A stretch of 64,000 nucleotides of DNA from Brachyhypopomus gauderio (lineage: Eukaryota > Chordata > Actinopteri > Gymnotiformes > Hypopomidae): contig NC_135222.1 of NCBI RefSeq assembly GCF_052324685.1, positions 4,674,420-4,738,419 of the forward strand, in the 5' to 3' direction. Made by a program: the position numbers and the translations under genes. Numbering within the stretch: the stretch's first letter is position 1; each line of letters starts with the position of its first letter. The notes below the pieces were generated by a model. That model ran no database searches. It was not told where the DNA came from and saw nothing but the letters and a program-made list of their open reading frames with translations. Below, one piece after another: positions 52,390 to 64,000 of this stretch.

Positions 52390-54460
52390 CACTGAACATA
52401 ATAATAATGTTTTCAATTTGTATAGCACCTTTCATACATACATGCAACTCAAAGTGCTTTACAGAATAAATTAAACAAACTTTAAAAGCAAGCAAAGATA
52501 AAAAGGAAACAAACATTATAAAATTAGGTAATGAAATACATTAAATAATGTAATAAAGTGGTGGTGTGGTGTTTAGCACTGTTGCTTCACAGCAAGGTGG
52601 TCTGGGTTTGATTCTCGGTCTGGGCTGCTCTGTGTGGAGTTTGCATGTTCTCCCTGTGCCTGTGTGGGTTTTCTCAGGGTACTCTGGTTTCCTTCCAAAG
52701 TCCAAAGACATGAATGGTAGGTTAATTGATCACTCTAAATTGCCTGTAGATGTGTGTGTGTGTTGGCCATATGGTGGACTGGTGACCATCATTTCACTAA
52801 GGTAAGAGGAGCAAGACCATGAAGACATTTAAAAACCATCACCAGAACCTTAAAAACTATTCAAAACTGACAGTTAACCAGTTCAGTGAGTGTAATATGA
52901 TCCCTCTTTCTCCTGCGTGTCAGGACCCTTGCAGCAGCGTACTGATCTTGTTGTAGATGGGAAATGGAGCTCTTTGAGAGAGCAGATAGAACGGCATTAC
53001 GATAATCTAGCCATGATGTGATAAATGCATGGAGCATTTATCTCTCAGCAGGAGAGAGCATATATCGGACCTTAGCGATGTTTCGGAGGTGAAAATAAGC
53101 TGTCTTGCATGTAGTCATGATGTGTTATTTGAAGCTGAGCTCATTATCAAAAGTGACGCCCAAGATCTAAACACATTGTTTGGCCTTCAGATTCATTTGA
53201 TTTAGATAAGTCTGAACATCATTCCTTTGTGAATCACTACCAAGAACAAGAACCTCTGTGTTCTCTTTATTTAATTGCAGAAAATAGTCAGACATCCATG
53301 TCTGTATGTCACCTATGCACTCAAACAGTGAGATAATAGGTTTTAGGACTTTAGGTTCTAGAGAAATGTAAAGTTGAATGTCATCTGCATACTGATGATA
53401 ACTAATACCATGTTTGTTAATGATATGTGGTAACAGAAGCATATATAGCTTGAACAGTAAAGGCCCAAGAATTGATCCTTGGGGCACACCACAAGTTATT
53501 TTTTGATGTGTGGAGGAAGAAATAACTAATTCAACATAGTAATTGCGCCCATTTAGATACAATTTAAACTATTCCAAGACTAAGCCACTAAGGCCTACCC
53601 AGCTCTGTAGTCGATTATGAAGTTTTTCATGATCAGCAGTGTCAAAAGTGGTGCTTAAATCTAGCAGAAAAAGGACTGAGAGTTTGCCTTCATGTTTATT
53701 CAGTCTCAGGTCATTTACTATCTTAACTAATTTACTAACAACATAATCATTCAACTGGGTTTACACAACTTTTTCAATGATTTTGCCAAGAAAATGAAGT
53801 TTAGATATAGGTCAATACTTCTTAAGAATTGTGGGATCAAGATTTCTGTTCTGTAGTAGTGGTTGTGACAGAAATTATTGATTAGATCATGTTTAGTTAT
53901 TATAAGAGATCATTATGAACTTTATGATTTAGTACATGTCATTCTGATTATGCAGAAGGACTACAATAATGAAGTAGTGTGTTTCAGTGTAATCATGTAC
54001 TTATGTTTAGTTCATATTATGCATGTGTGCTATACTGTGACCCAGGTCAAGGGGAGTGCAAAGGGTAAGAGCACTCTGTTAACTGGTAGTCATTAGTGGC
54101 CATACTTGGGTCATTTAGCTGTCCCTGCATTCTACTGATACATCAGTTTCTTCTGACTGAGATAACACTTGGTTATTGTCCGCTTTTCACTGAGTGTTCT
54201 CATAGATAATAATGACATATTGAAAAATACACCAAAATGATCAGAGATTGCAACATCGGCAATTTCAGTATTACGAACCTCTATACATTTAGAAATGATC
54301 AAATGTAAAGTGTGGCCATGTCTATGGGTTGGACCTGATGCTTGTTGTATGAGATCATAGAGGGATTCATCTATGGCTCCACCATCCTCATGTGTATCAC
54401 ACCACACTGTTAAGAACAACCCTGTGTTAGCTATTATGAGAAATAATTCGAAGTACATTT
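52390..54460 (-). mobile_element. Decayed L2-clade LINE
   Basis: Minus strand, 5' to 3': an endonuclease remnant at 54458-54132 (SGPTHRHGHTLHLIISK, then ADVAISDHFGVFF); reverse transcriptase blocks at 53754-53569 (LLDLSTTFDTADH) and 53562-53167 (GVPQGSILGPLLF, YADDIQLYISL); and a 3' tail ending in the plus-strand signature TTTGTATAGCACCTTTCATA near 52,417. Frameshifts and deletions inactivate it, although the YADD box is intact. Confidence 0.85.
52555..52803 (+). mobile_element. Common teleost interspersed repeat inserted in the LINE tail
   Basis: Diverged copy of the widespread fish repeat that reads GTGGTGTTTAGCACTGTTGC, GGAGTTTGCATGTTCTCCC and CCAAAGACATGAATGGTAGG. It sits inside the 3' part of the LINE 52390-54460. 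Confidence 0.75.
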
Positions 54461-55369
54461 GATGTACTAATTATAAAAGTTAGTGAATTATCAAAAGAGT
54501 GAATTTTTTTTTATGTGAATGATGTGGTATGTTCTGATCTTGCCTTTGAGCGGATGTAAATTCATGTGGACTGGAATGAATCCTGCACTCCCACGGCCTT
54601 GTCCCGTAAGGAGTCTATAAGTCCCTAATGAAGCAGTGACATCACTCTGAACGTCAAGCATCTTCTCTTTAATGCCTGCGAGATTTCAAGCCTGCATGGG
54701 GCCAAATAATCATTTGGTGGTCTGTGCGCAGGGTGGTTGTTGATTAGAGATGGCTGATTGTCACCCTGCCCTGGGTGTTCTCTAACCTTTAGGTCCATAA
54801 ACTGGCTTTAGGTCCATAAACTGGCAGGCATTATTGCTTTACAGTCTGGTGAGTCTGGTGCATTATGTTAAACAAAGATATAATGCTCCAGAGATCATTT
54901 ATTGCAGTTAGTGAAATTATTCAAAATACAGTGAAATCATTAGTGCGAGACTCAAACATTTAGTCAGCTATAAATCCCTTGTATATTTATAGTTCAGGGA
55001 AATTAAATTTCCTTTACAAAAAGATTGCTCATCCCACAGACCTTATACAATGAGAGGCCATTAAACACCTCTTTAAGCTATTTTTGGGTGCTGATGGGTA
55101 TGGACAAAATATGTATTTAACACCCTAAGCACGTACAGTAGACATTACTGCCTAATGGATATAGATGACCCCCATGTCTATCTGTTTCTGCTGCAGTGCC
55201 CAACAGTAGCAGACACAGATTGGCTCGTGTCTGAGTCCTTTAGTGTGTGGGGCTGTGGGCAGGGTGGCTGGAAATTAGAACGCGTCCCAACTGCATCTAA
55301 CACAAAGTACTGGATCCCAGCCCACTGACGCTTCAGGCCGAATTCACCGTTATTCAGTTTAATCACGTA

Positions 55370-55430
<61 letters not shown>
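55370..55430. repeat. (TG)n microsatellite
   Basis: About 30 TG units. Confidence 0.95.
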
Positions 55431-55431
<1 letters not shown>

Positions 55432-55925
55432 ACCAGTGCCTCCCGGGGGTACCTCACCCTTCCTCACGCCAGCTATAACGGAGCAGGTGAGCTTGCCTGC
55501 TGACTCTGCACCTTTCTCCCGTCCCTGGGCGTCTCAACGGGGCTCGTCGTCCTGAGTTATGCATGCGGGTCCCCGTGCCGTCCACGAAGGACATGGCTGA
55601 AAACGAACATGGAATCCTCGAGGGACCTCCTCTTGACTAAAGGCAGCGTTTAATCCTCTGTTGCTTGGACACAGACACGCTCCCATTTGGAAGGAGAGCC
55701 GGGGCTCCGTTCTCCGCTCATGCAGGTCACAAGCCCCATCTGGTGAGAGTCTGTTATAAAGAACTGCACGTACTCCTTAGGAAGCTAATTCCCATCTCTC
55801 CCTATTAGTTTATTCATAGGGTTATACTGATTTGCATAACTGCATACTGTTCTGTGTCCTGCTCTCGGAAAAAGTGGTGTCCTTTTTGTTTGTGGAAAAT
55901 GGGCATGTTGCAAATCAGCTATGAA

Positions 55926-56045
55926 GGACACTGATATTCACATGTGGCTTTGTTCACATTTTGAATCCCCTCTGCCTTTGCATGTGGCTTTGTAGGCAAT
56001 GTTGAACTTCTTCCCTTTACACGTGGCTTTGTAGGCACCATTGAC
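55926..56045. repeat. Imperfect tandem repeat
   Basis: The phrase CATGTGGCTTTGT or CACGTGGCTTTGTAGGCA recurs three times at spacing of about 45 bases. Confidence 0.6.
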
Positions 56046-57540
56046 CCTCTGGTTCTGGATAAACCTCAATCAAAAAAGAAAAAAGTAGAAGACACATATT
56101 CACTGCACTGCGCTAGTTAAAAAAATGTGCAAAACCGTGTAAAATGTCCAATGTGTTTTGGAATTGTCAATATAGAACACTGGATTAACTTAATTCCAGG
56201 CAAGATACATTAACAATACAGTTAAGTTATGGTGCAATATTCAGTGGTTCTATCCATCAGAAAGGCATACGCTCTCAGTCTCAGATGACTTCTGTATTGG
56301 TTTTAGCAAACACCGGTCAGTTGGTCTTTCTCCCACTCTCTTTCTCTCTCTTTCTCTCTCTCTGTCTTACTCTGCCTATCTGTTGGGTCTCTTGAGTCTT
56401 CAGCTCAGATCCTCTCTTTGTATCTCACTTGACACACTTGCCCCTTGAGGCAGAGGTTGCCACATCAACACACCCCACACACATGCACATTTGTGCATCT
56501 CTTCGCCCCGAGCTTTGCTCTGCGCATCTCGTCAATGTCAAGAACTGCCCACTCCTGCTTGAGCTGAGGTTGGACTGCCCCTGAACGTCTGGGGGTCTCT
56601 TGCCATGAGCGCACCGCCATGTCACGTCGGATCACCCTAGTCCCACACACAAACGCCAGTGCTTAGGAGATTCTTTTATCATTTATACTTAATATTGCCC
56701 TTCTTAATACATTGTGGCAATGCAGTAAATATCTATAAGTGGGCGTGGAGCTGCCACACTTCCTTCTTAAAGTATGGTAGTCAGCTCTTACATCTAGGGG
56801 CACCCAATGTATTGTGTTTATGTCTATTGAACTATTGGTCTCTGCAATATCAATATGACTGAAATCACATGCATTTATGCAACAGGCCCTTTAACAAATC
56901 AGTTCTTGTGTGCAGTGAGTATCCTGACCAACCTCAAACATTCACTAAAAACGGTGCAGAGCTGTCTCTTACCACACAACCTGCAGGTGTAGTTACACGC
57001 CTTTCAACATCCCGCCAAAGATGCAATATGGCATTTGTCCTTGTATCTCATAGCTGTATGTCCACGCATAGAAAAAAGTTCATATTCACGTTTGCCTTGA
57101 AGGCACCCTGTTAACATGCTAACCGTCAACGCGCTCCTCCAGGGACCGCGTGTTTACCCCGGGCGGCCGTAGTCGAGTGTGCGCGAGTGGCTGCATGACA
57201 CTTCACACCTCCCTGTGCTGTCGGGAAGGAGCTGTGGACATTGTTATTCAAGCACACCCCTTGCCAAACACTACATCACCTCTAGAATCCCTTAACGAGT
57301 CGTAGCAAACGGCGCACGCCCGCATGCACGGAGTGCACTGGCTCCCACATTCACACAGGCGCTGCAGGTGGCACGTCGAGACTCCTGGCGGGACATTCCC
57401 CCGCAGTTCAATAGGTTGGTTCCTGCCACCCAGTAGGATAACTTCAGGGTGAACCAGATTATATCCTCTGGTGCTAATGCAGAAAGAGTCTATAGATGTG
57501 CAGATGTGAAGCAGGTGCTCTTTGTGGACCTCAACCAAGG

Positions 57541-57543
57541 TGT

Positions 57544-57599
<56 letters not shown>

Positions 57600-57601
57600 G
57601 A

Positions 57602-57635
<34 letters not shown>
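57541..57635. repeat. Compound (TG)n-(GA)n microsatellite
   Basis: TG run of about 55 bases followed by AAAGAGAAAG and a GA run. Confidence 0.95.
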
Positions 57636-57639
<4 letters not shown>

Positions 57640-58816
57640 GACTTCCATATTTCTGCTTGAGAAAGGCCAGTCAGTCTCTTTTGTGAAAAAGAGCAAACAT
57701 CCCATGTCTGTTTTTCTTACCCATCCCCCTGCCTACTATTATTCTGCCTTTTTCCCTCTCTCTCTTCTGACTGTGCTTCCGATCGCCCCCGTCTCCCTGA
57801 GATTTTAATCATGCTGCAGTTACACTGTGTGGCGTGGGAGGGTGTGTCAGAGAGCGTGTGCGTCTCTGTTCGCCCGACACCATTAGGGGCTCTGCGGCTC
57901 TGCTGTGTAGGTGTGGGAGTGTTGTTGCTTTGTTTGTTTTAGACGCTTGTGTCCTTATTAGCTGACTTGTTGCTGTAGCTGACGTGTCCATTAGCGCGAC
58001 TGAAATGAGACTTTGCTATTGTGTTCAACCTCGTAAGTCTACTGTGGCAGAAATGACATAATAGGTTGGAAATAATCTTCTTTGAAGTACGGTGTAGATT
58101 ATACCTGTAAATGTAGTGAATCTTTTGTATTAATCGCTTATCATGTATATCAGTTGTCATCATTTCCTTTCTTATCTAGCACATCCAAAGTAACCAGTAC
58201 GCTCACTGACCACTTGCTTCTGGATAGCAGTATATGTGAATGAAGGCACAATAGACAAATGCAGTATTTCATGGCCATATTATATCAAATTATCAAAACA
58301 ATACATGAGATTATGTCTTACTCTTATGTCCTCACTCCCCCGTTTCACACACCAGGTAATGATTGATTTTTGTCCCAGGAAAAAAAGTAGAAAAAAAAGC
58401 AAAATGTTGCTAAGGTATTGCACACAAAGTCTAATTAAGTTGTGGTCACTTAGGTTATGTGAAACTGAAGATGAATCTGGTGAACTGCAGCTGTTTGTTC
58501 TGGTTACTGTGAAGTAAATTTGGACCTCTGCTGAGCTCCCTTTCATTGGAGTGCCCCATGGGAAGGTCAGGGAATAGTCGAGCCTCTGAGTGTGAAAACA
58601 CTCCTGCTTTCTACAGAGGTGTAAATTCTGTTTAATCTAATTTACAAGACAGTGCCGTTCCCACCTTCAGATGTCATTGTGGTTGTGCCAGATGGCTTCA
58701 TGCCCGGAGCATTGCCTTTATACGTTTTTTCTTGTTGTAGAGACTTTTTAGATTATCCCTAAATGGGTATATTTCCTGGCAGAGTGAGTTAGAAGCCATG
58801 CTGCCGTTGTTGTGGG

Positions 58817-58842
58817 GAGAGAGAGAGAGAGAGAGAGAGAGA
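58817..58842. repeat. (GA)n microsatellite
   Basis: Uninterrupted GA units. Confidence 0.9.
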
Positions 58843-61800
58843 AAGGGAGGCAGTAACTTCCCTCTTATAGACGGCTGCTTTAGGGAACAGCAGCAGAGGA
58901 GCAGATACACCGTCTCTCCCTGACGTTGGACAGTCTTTCTCCCCCACACACAGGCACAGTCCCAGGCACCCGCTTCGCCCAGTGAGCGCATATGCTCCTA
59001 CCCCCATCAGCTCCCCTGTCAGTGGGGCAGTTGCGCGTGCTGTGGCGGGAAACGAGTGTGGCGGAAAGGAGGCTGGCCACGCACGCCTTCTCCCCACGCC
59101 CCAGCACCAGTGCAGAGCGCACGACTATGTCCGGGAGTGGGACTCAGAGCTGATTCCCCCCCCCCCTCCGAGAAGCCCCCCTGTCCGACGCCCACGGCCA
59201 CAATCTCAAGGCTCATCGGAAGACCCCCCCCCTCCACACCTGCCCCCCCACCACCACCACCACCTCATCGTGGATCGGGATACCGCCGTACAAAGACACC
59301 GCAGGGGCTGTTGGGGTTTGCTGATGTGAAGGCATTGCCTGTTGGGTTCCTGTCCTGGGTGAGTAGTCAGACCACACAACACTACTCCGCTGTTACCCTG
59401 GGGGGTGGTGGAGGGGCAGAGGGGCAAATGTGGAGGGCGGTAAGTAATAAGAGGGACCTGTATGGTTGGCTTGCTTCCTAAGTTGCATGACTGAAAGTTT
59501 CTTCAACAGTTTTACCTCCTGCAGAACTTTGCCGAAATGCCGCACAGATCCATCTCTGCGCATAATTCCGGCTTCACTCCTCCTCTTCGTGCTGTCATGT
59601 CCTTCCCAATCACAGAACGGCACCGACTCCACCGGTGTGTTCCACCGCTGAGTCTGTGTGAGCTCATGCTGTACAGCGGTGTGTGGGTTACAGCCATTGT
59701 ATCTCCATCTCCTTCCGCTCCGTGCGCTCGCATATCTCCGGACAAGGCGCCCTCATCACCTTGCAGTCAGATGATCTCATGCCCGTCTCACGCCGGAATC
59801 CGAGCTCTCATCCCCCGGTGGGATCACCGTCAGCGCTGCAGTATGGTTGAAGCGTGCAAATTACTCTCCGCCACTCTCCGGGGGATTTTCGGGGGCGGAT
59901 TTTAAACTGTCCACTGAGCCGTAAGTGACGAGATGTCTCTTCCGTGGGATTAATTATGATGCGGTTGCAGGAGGTTTTCCTTTACGGGGGTCGTAACAGG
60001 AGGCATTGAGATGCTGATGCAGACATGGGCTTTAAGGAAGGGGACTTGCTACAGCCCATTTGGGCACTGGAAGGGGTCGAGGACAGAGAGGCTGTATCCA
60101 GCGAGCAGGGCAGACGTGTCACGCACGCCAGCGAGCCAGCGCAGGATTCGCAGTGCGGTGCGCAGTAGACACTTGTAAGCTTTTGAGGAAATGATGTTTT
60201 GGAGGTGTGGAAGTGTATGCAAGGTAAAGAAATGTACAAGGCACGAACCACTGCAGTTTTATATGTTTTTTTGTTTGCAGTTTCTGTGAGATTTCTAGAA
60301 AAGGGAAAGTTTAGATGGTTTTTGCCTAAACAAATTTTTGGAGGTAAAATATTTTCAACTTCAGTAGTATCTTTCATAAATTGTTTTTTTTGGGACAGTT
60401 AGACACCTGGATTTTTGCTTTCAGCAGTGTCAGCCAGTTCAGTTCATTGTGGCATATATATCTGAAAACTGTTGGATACTGTAAAGGTTTAACTGCAATT
60501 GTTCTGCATATGTGTCCCCTCTTCACATCAGTCTTCCTTTTTTTGTGGAATGTTTGCTACATCGTGCTGCGATATTTTACCATCAAAGCTAATGAAGTTA
60601 ACTTATGACCCCACTCGGTCATTGAAATTGTCAAGCTCCTTTGTGCCAAAACGGAGTCCTCACTTCAAAAGGGAGGGAGAGAGATGGGGAGGTGGGGGTC
60701 AGCATTTGCTGGAATCAGATGTGGTGGTTTATGATTGTAAGGCTTATTTAGGCTGTCAAACGAAGACAGTTTGGGATGGCAGTCATACCACACTCCTGCT
60801 GGGGTCCGTCAATCCTCGCCGACACCAGGTGTGTGATCCTAACGTGCTCAGGCGGCGTGGAAAAGCGGGACAGCTGTAATTCTCCGAGCGTGCCGTCCTC
60901 TCCGACTGCCTCTCCTGCACGGAACGTAAACGTGACCGCGGTGGTTTGGGATCTTGTCGACACCCGTTTCCTGCCATGTGACGGCTTCTCTGGTCCCCCG
61001 AATTGTAAACTACAGGGGTAGATCTGGGCAGTGGTAGCAGCTCGTAGTGAGAGAGCAAGGAGCTGCCCGCCACCGCTGTAAACGCTGTCTCTCATGATAT
61101 CTCTCCTATCACCTGCAGCTTTTACTTTGCCCCGCATTCCTGTCCTTGGACACAGTCATTTCCCACAGGCATTAAGATTGCAAGCCCCTCCTGTGTTTCT
61201 ACCACATAAAGCTCTTTAATTTATGTAATTGGATTAACAGTGCGCTCATCAAACATGCCTGAAGCCGCCAGGCCTCCTCTGCCGTTAAGGGGCTGATTTG
61301 ATGGGGCTGGTGTTTGATTACCCATTGCTGCAATTTTTGTCGTCTCCATCGCTTGTCAGCAGCTGCTGGTGGATGCATTTTTTAAATGTGGGCTGGAAAT
61401 AGGCCCTCCATGCTGGAACCTCACCACAGCTCCACCTCCGGCTAACGCACCACGGAGGATTTCTGGAGTAAGTCGGGATTGATTGCTCCGTCCGGCGTTG
61501 TTGAGGTGTTGCCACTGCTTCCATTAATCATGATGCTAGCATTCTTTACACAGCTGCTTGTAGCAGATTGGATGTTTGGCTTGGGCGGTCCATCGAGTAT
61601 CGTTTCTTTTCCCTCCCTCAGGAAGTTGCCGTCAGGACCTGCCCATTAACAATAGCTTTTAACATGCACTAATGGTATGGATGCATGGTCTGTATGTGTA
61701 GTTTCTCACTGCATGGCACTGAATGGAAATGTTGTAACATTGGCAGAACTCACCATTGTACACACAGACCCCTCTCCCCCACACGGGGATTAATTCTCCC

Positions 61801-63689
61801 AGCACACAGAGGCTTAATATCAGCTTTAAAGCATGTGTCTTCATTCTTTCCCATAATACAAAGTCCTGACTCATCTCATCAACTGGAAAGCCAATATGTT
61901 GGCAGAAAAAAAGGTGGATGTAGCAATTTATTTGGCCATCATGAAAATTCATAAGTCATTTCATCTTGTGGGAGCCCGGTATGCTGAAGTAATGATGGAG
62001 AGAGAATTTAGAGTTGTTTTTTTCTTTTAGAGAAAGAATTGAGTTGTTGTTGTTTTTCCCGCTAATTAGGCATGGCTGACGTAGTCAATTATTTAGCAAG
62101 TAGCACTACAGATATCCCAGAAACTTTTTCAATCTAATTTGGCTCGAGAGACTGTGCCCTAGATTTGGGAGTGACTGATATGAGATGCATCCACGTGAGT
62201 TAAAGTGACTGATTGCCATGTTAGTCATGAGAGAGCATTCAGCTCCGCACGGATGGATTTAATTGTTGATATGCCACCACGCGCCTTAGTCTGCAGTCTG
62301 GTGACAGATGGTGCTTGAGATCAATCTAAACAGACTCCTTCCTTCTTCTCCTTGGAGGTAACTGTCAAAAAGCCCTGGATCATTTAATCACACGGACTTG
62401 GTAATGATGCTCTGCTTCCAAACGTGTCGGAAAACTCAAAGGAGACAGCGGCTATAATGTTTTGGGGTGTTTTTATTTTGATGTTAAATCAAGGTTGCTG
62501 CTTGAACAGTGACATAGGATCCTGCACATTTTCGTGTCTCGCTGTGGTAGAATCCGCCAACCCCGACTGCCTTTTCATGGGTTTGCAGTTTTGTATTGCT
62601 CTTTATATTCTCAAGCGTTTTGAAGTCCATGCCGGCCGATCCCGAAGCACAGCAGTCCTGTGTGCTCAAATTATTATCCAAGAAAGATTCCCATTTTGAT
62701 TCAAGAGACACAGTGGTCTCACAGCTACAAATGACCAACGTGACTGTAGACTCATCTAAATGTCCATTAGTTCTTGGCCTGTCGTGCTGGTCTACCTTGG
62801 CTGTCTTTCCCTGTGCCAAATGAGAAAATGAGGAATGAGATGATGTGTCAAATCAAACCTTTCAGCTGGGGCAATAGTGCCACCCTCCTGGATGGGTTTG
62901 GTCTGGGTCGCCATCGTCAGAGGTGGTGTATTCATAGCACAGCTTCATTATCCGGGGTTTGTGTTTGATCATGGAAAGTTTATGGATATATTCGGCACAA
63001 TGAGTTATGTAAGCCCCAGAAAGTACACTCATGATAAGGACGAGTCTTTCTGTGTTGTGTAATGCCAATTATTCCCAACTCCTGCCATTTGGAGCGAAGG
63101 CTACTGCCTTTCTGCGAACCGTTTTGCGGTTGACTAAGAAGAGTAGACAAATTGCCTTCTGGCCATAGACTCGAGAAAGGTGGTTAAAGGTTCTTTCAAG
63201 TTAAGGTGGATTGAGAGAGTGTCACATTTAATGTTCATTTCTGACACAGGGTCAAAGGCCTTTAGCTTAATGATTAGTAGATTTTGCTTCTAGCAGACAG
63301 TTAAAAAGACCAGCTGGAAGGTAGCTGGTGAAAAAATGCTGAGCTCTCTATATTCCTCTCTGCACCCCTCTTAGCATTCACTTCCATCTTCCACACTGTC
63401 TTATTCATCCTTTTCTCTCTCCCTCCCTCTCTCCCTCTCTCCCTCCCCCTGTCTCTCTGCTCTTAAGCCTGTGTCACAGGGGCTCAGAATTGTCTGTCAT
63501 TTGTTGCGGCTCAGTGCAGAACCTTCTCTGATTCGTAGGCATAGTCGGGCCTCTCCACAATTGGATTCATACCCTGACAGCCAAAACAGGTCCCAGCAAA
63601 AAGGGAAAAGAGAATACCAGTCCAACAACTCTCCTCCAGTCACACAGCCACTGTCTGAGAAGCTTGGATTCTGCAAAACATCCTCTTCT

Positions 63690-63709
63690 CCTTCCCTCCT
63701 TCCCTCCCT

Positions 63710-63747
<38 letters not shown>
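63690..63747. repeat. CTTCC/(CT)n pyrimidine tract
   Basis: CTCCCT-type units pass into a perfect CT run. Confidence 0.9.
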
Positions 63748-63748
<1 letters not shown>

Positions 63749-64000
63749 GTTCACTCACTTTCACTCACACACACTCTCCCCATCCCACCTGGTTCTGTCA
63801 TAAAACCCTAATCAAATTTCCTTAAGCCGTTTTGACCTCTTCTCTCATGCTGTCTTTTTCTGTAATAGAGCGTAGAGTACTTATAATAGTATTTTGTTTG
63901 TACCAGTCAGGTCTTCAAAATGTAGACACTGTTGAGAGTTAGGACTCATTCTCTTCTTCCATTTTGAATGTCTTCATTGTGAAGAGCACTGGACATCTCC

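Larger units (their letters stand above)
54461..64000. other. Long non-genic stretch to the window end
   Basis: No exon is supported. Contains TG, GA and CT microsatellites and a CpG-richer patch at about 58,900-59,900 whose ORFs change frame often. Long unique segments at about 60,700-62,600 contain homeobox-type sites (CTAATTA) and could be regulatory. It may be the flank or an intron of a gene beyond the window. Confidence 0.4.

Noticed and set aside
58982-59905. GC-rich ORFs rich in Pro and His
   Set aside because: Composition follows CCC and CAC runs and the frame is open on both strands; no splice or domain support.

Overview
The window is nuclear DNA from a ray-finned (teleost) fish. 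Genes are split into exons with GT-AG introns. Teleost-type Tc1, hAT, Harbinger-like, L2-clade LINE and tRNA-SINE repeats are present, and long (TG)n tracts are common. The gene order dot1l - amh - jsrp1 - oaz1 - peak3 matches the order of these genes on human 19p13.3 as I know it (a few human genes lie between DOT1L and AMH). The seven-exon amh is also fish-like. I cannot name the species.

Left part (1-32,400) is gene rich. It holds the 3' half of dot1l (+, H3K79 methyltransferase, C-terminal AF9/ENL-binding part), complete amh (+, anti-Mullerian hormone), jsrp1 (-, junctional SR protein), oaz1 (+, ornithine decarboxylase antizyme with its programmed +1 frameshift site and pseudoknot) and peak3 (-, PEAK-family pseudokinase). 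Next come two less certain loci in divergent orientation. One is a minus-strand ORF with a membrane segment, broken by one in-frame TAG (28,787-27,903). The other is a plus-strand six-exon gene (29,416-32,306) that I do not securely recognise; two of its introns look like GC-AG introns and one intron carries 248 uninterrupted TG units. Inside a dot1l intron lies a decayed Tc1 transposon, itself split by a 5'-truncated LINE.

Middle part (36,021-44,392) is one hAT-like element of about 8.36 kb with a perfect 8-bp target duplication (GTCTAGGA). It is filled by a stack of at least seven copies of a CpG-rich Harbinger-like element in both orientations. One copy is interrupted by a 2-kb element with inverted repeats of about 650 bp, which in turn carries a 351-bp hAT-like MITE with its own 8-bp duplication. 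All ORFs in this stretch belong to repeats.

Right part (44,393-64,000) shows no gene I can support. It holds an AACGTT-rich DNA element carrying a tRNA-derived SINE fragment, a decayed L2-clade LINE, homopolymer-C runs, microsatellites and long unique stretches that may be regulatory.

The genes do not form one pathway; they are an old conserved linkage group. For sex-determination work, note that this amh sits at the ancestral dot1l/oaz1 location and is not a dispersed duplicate.
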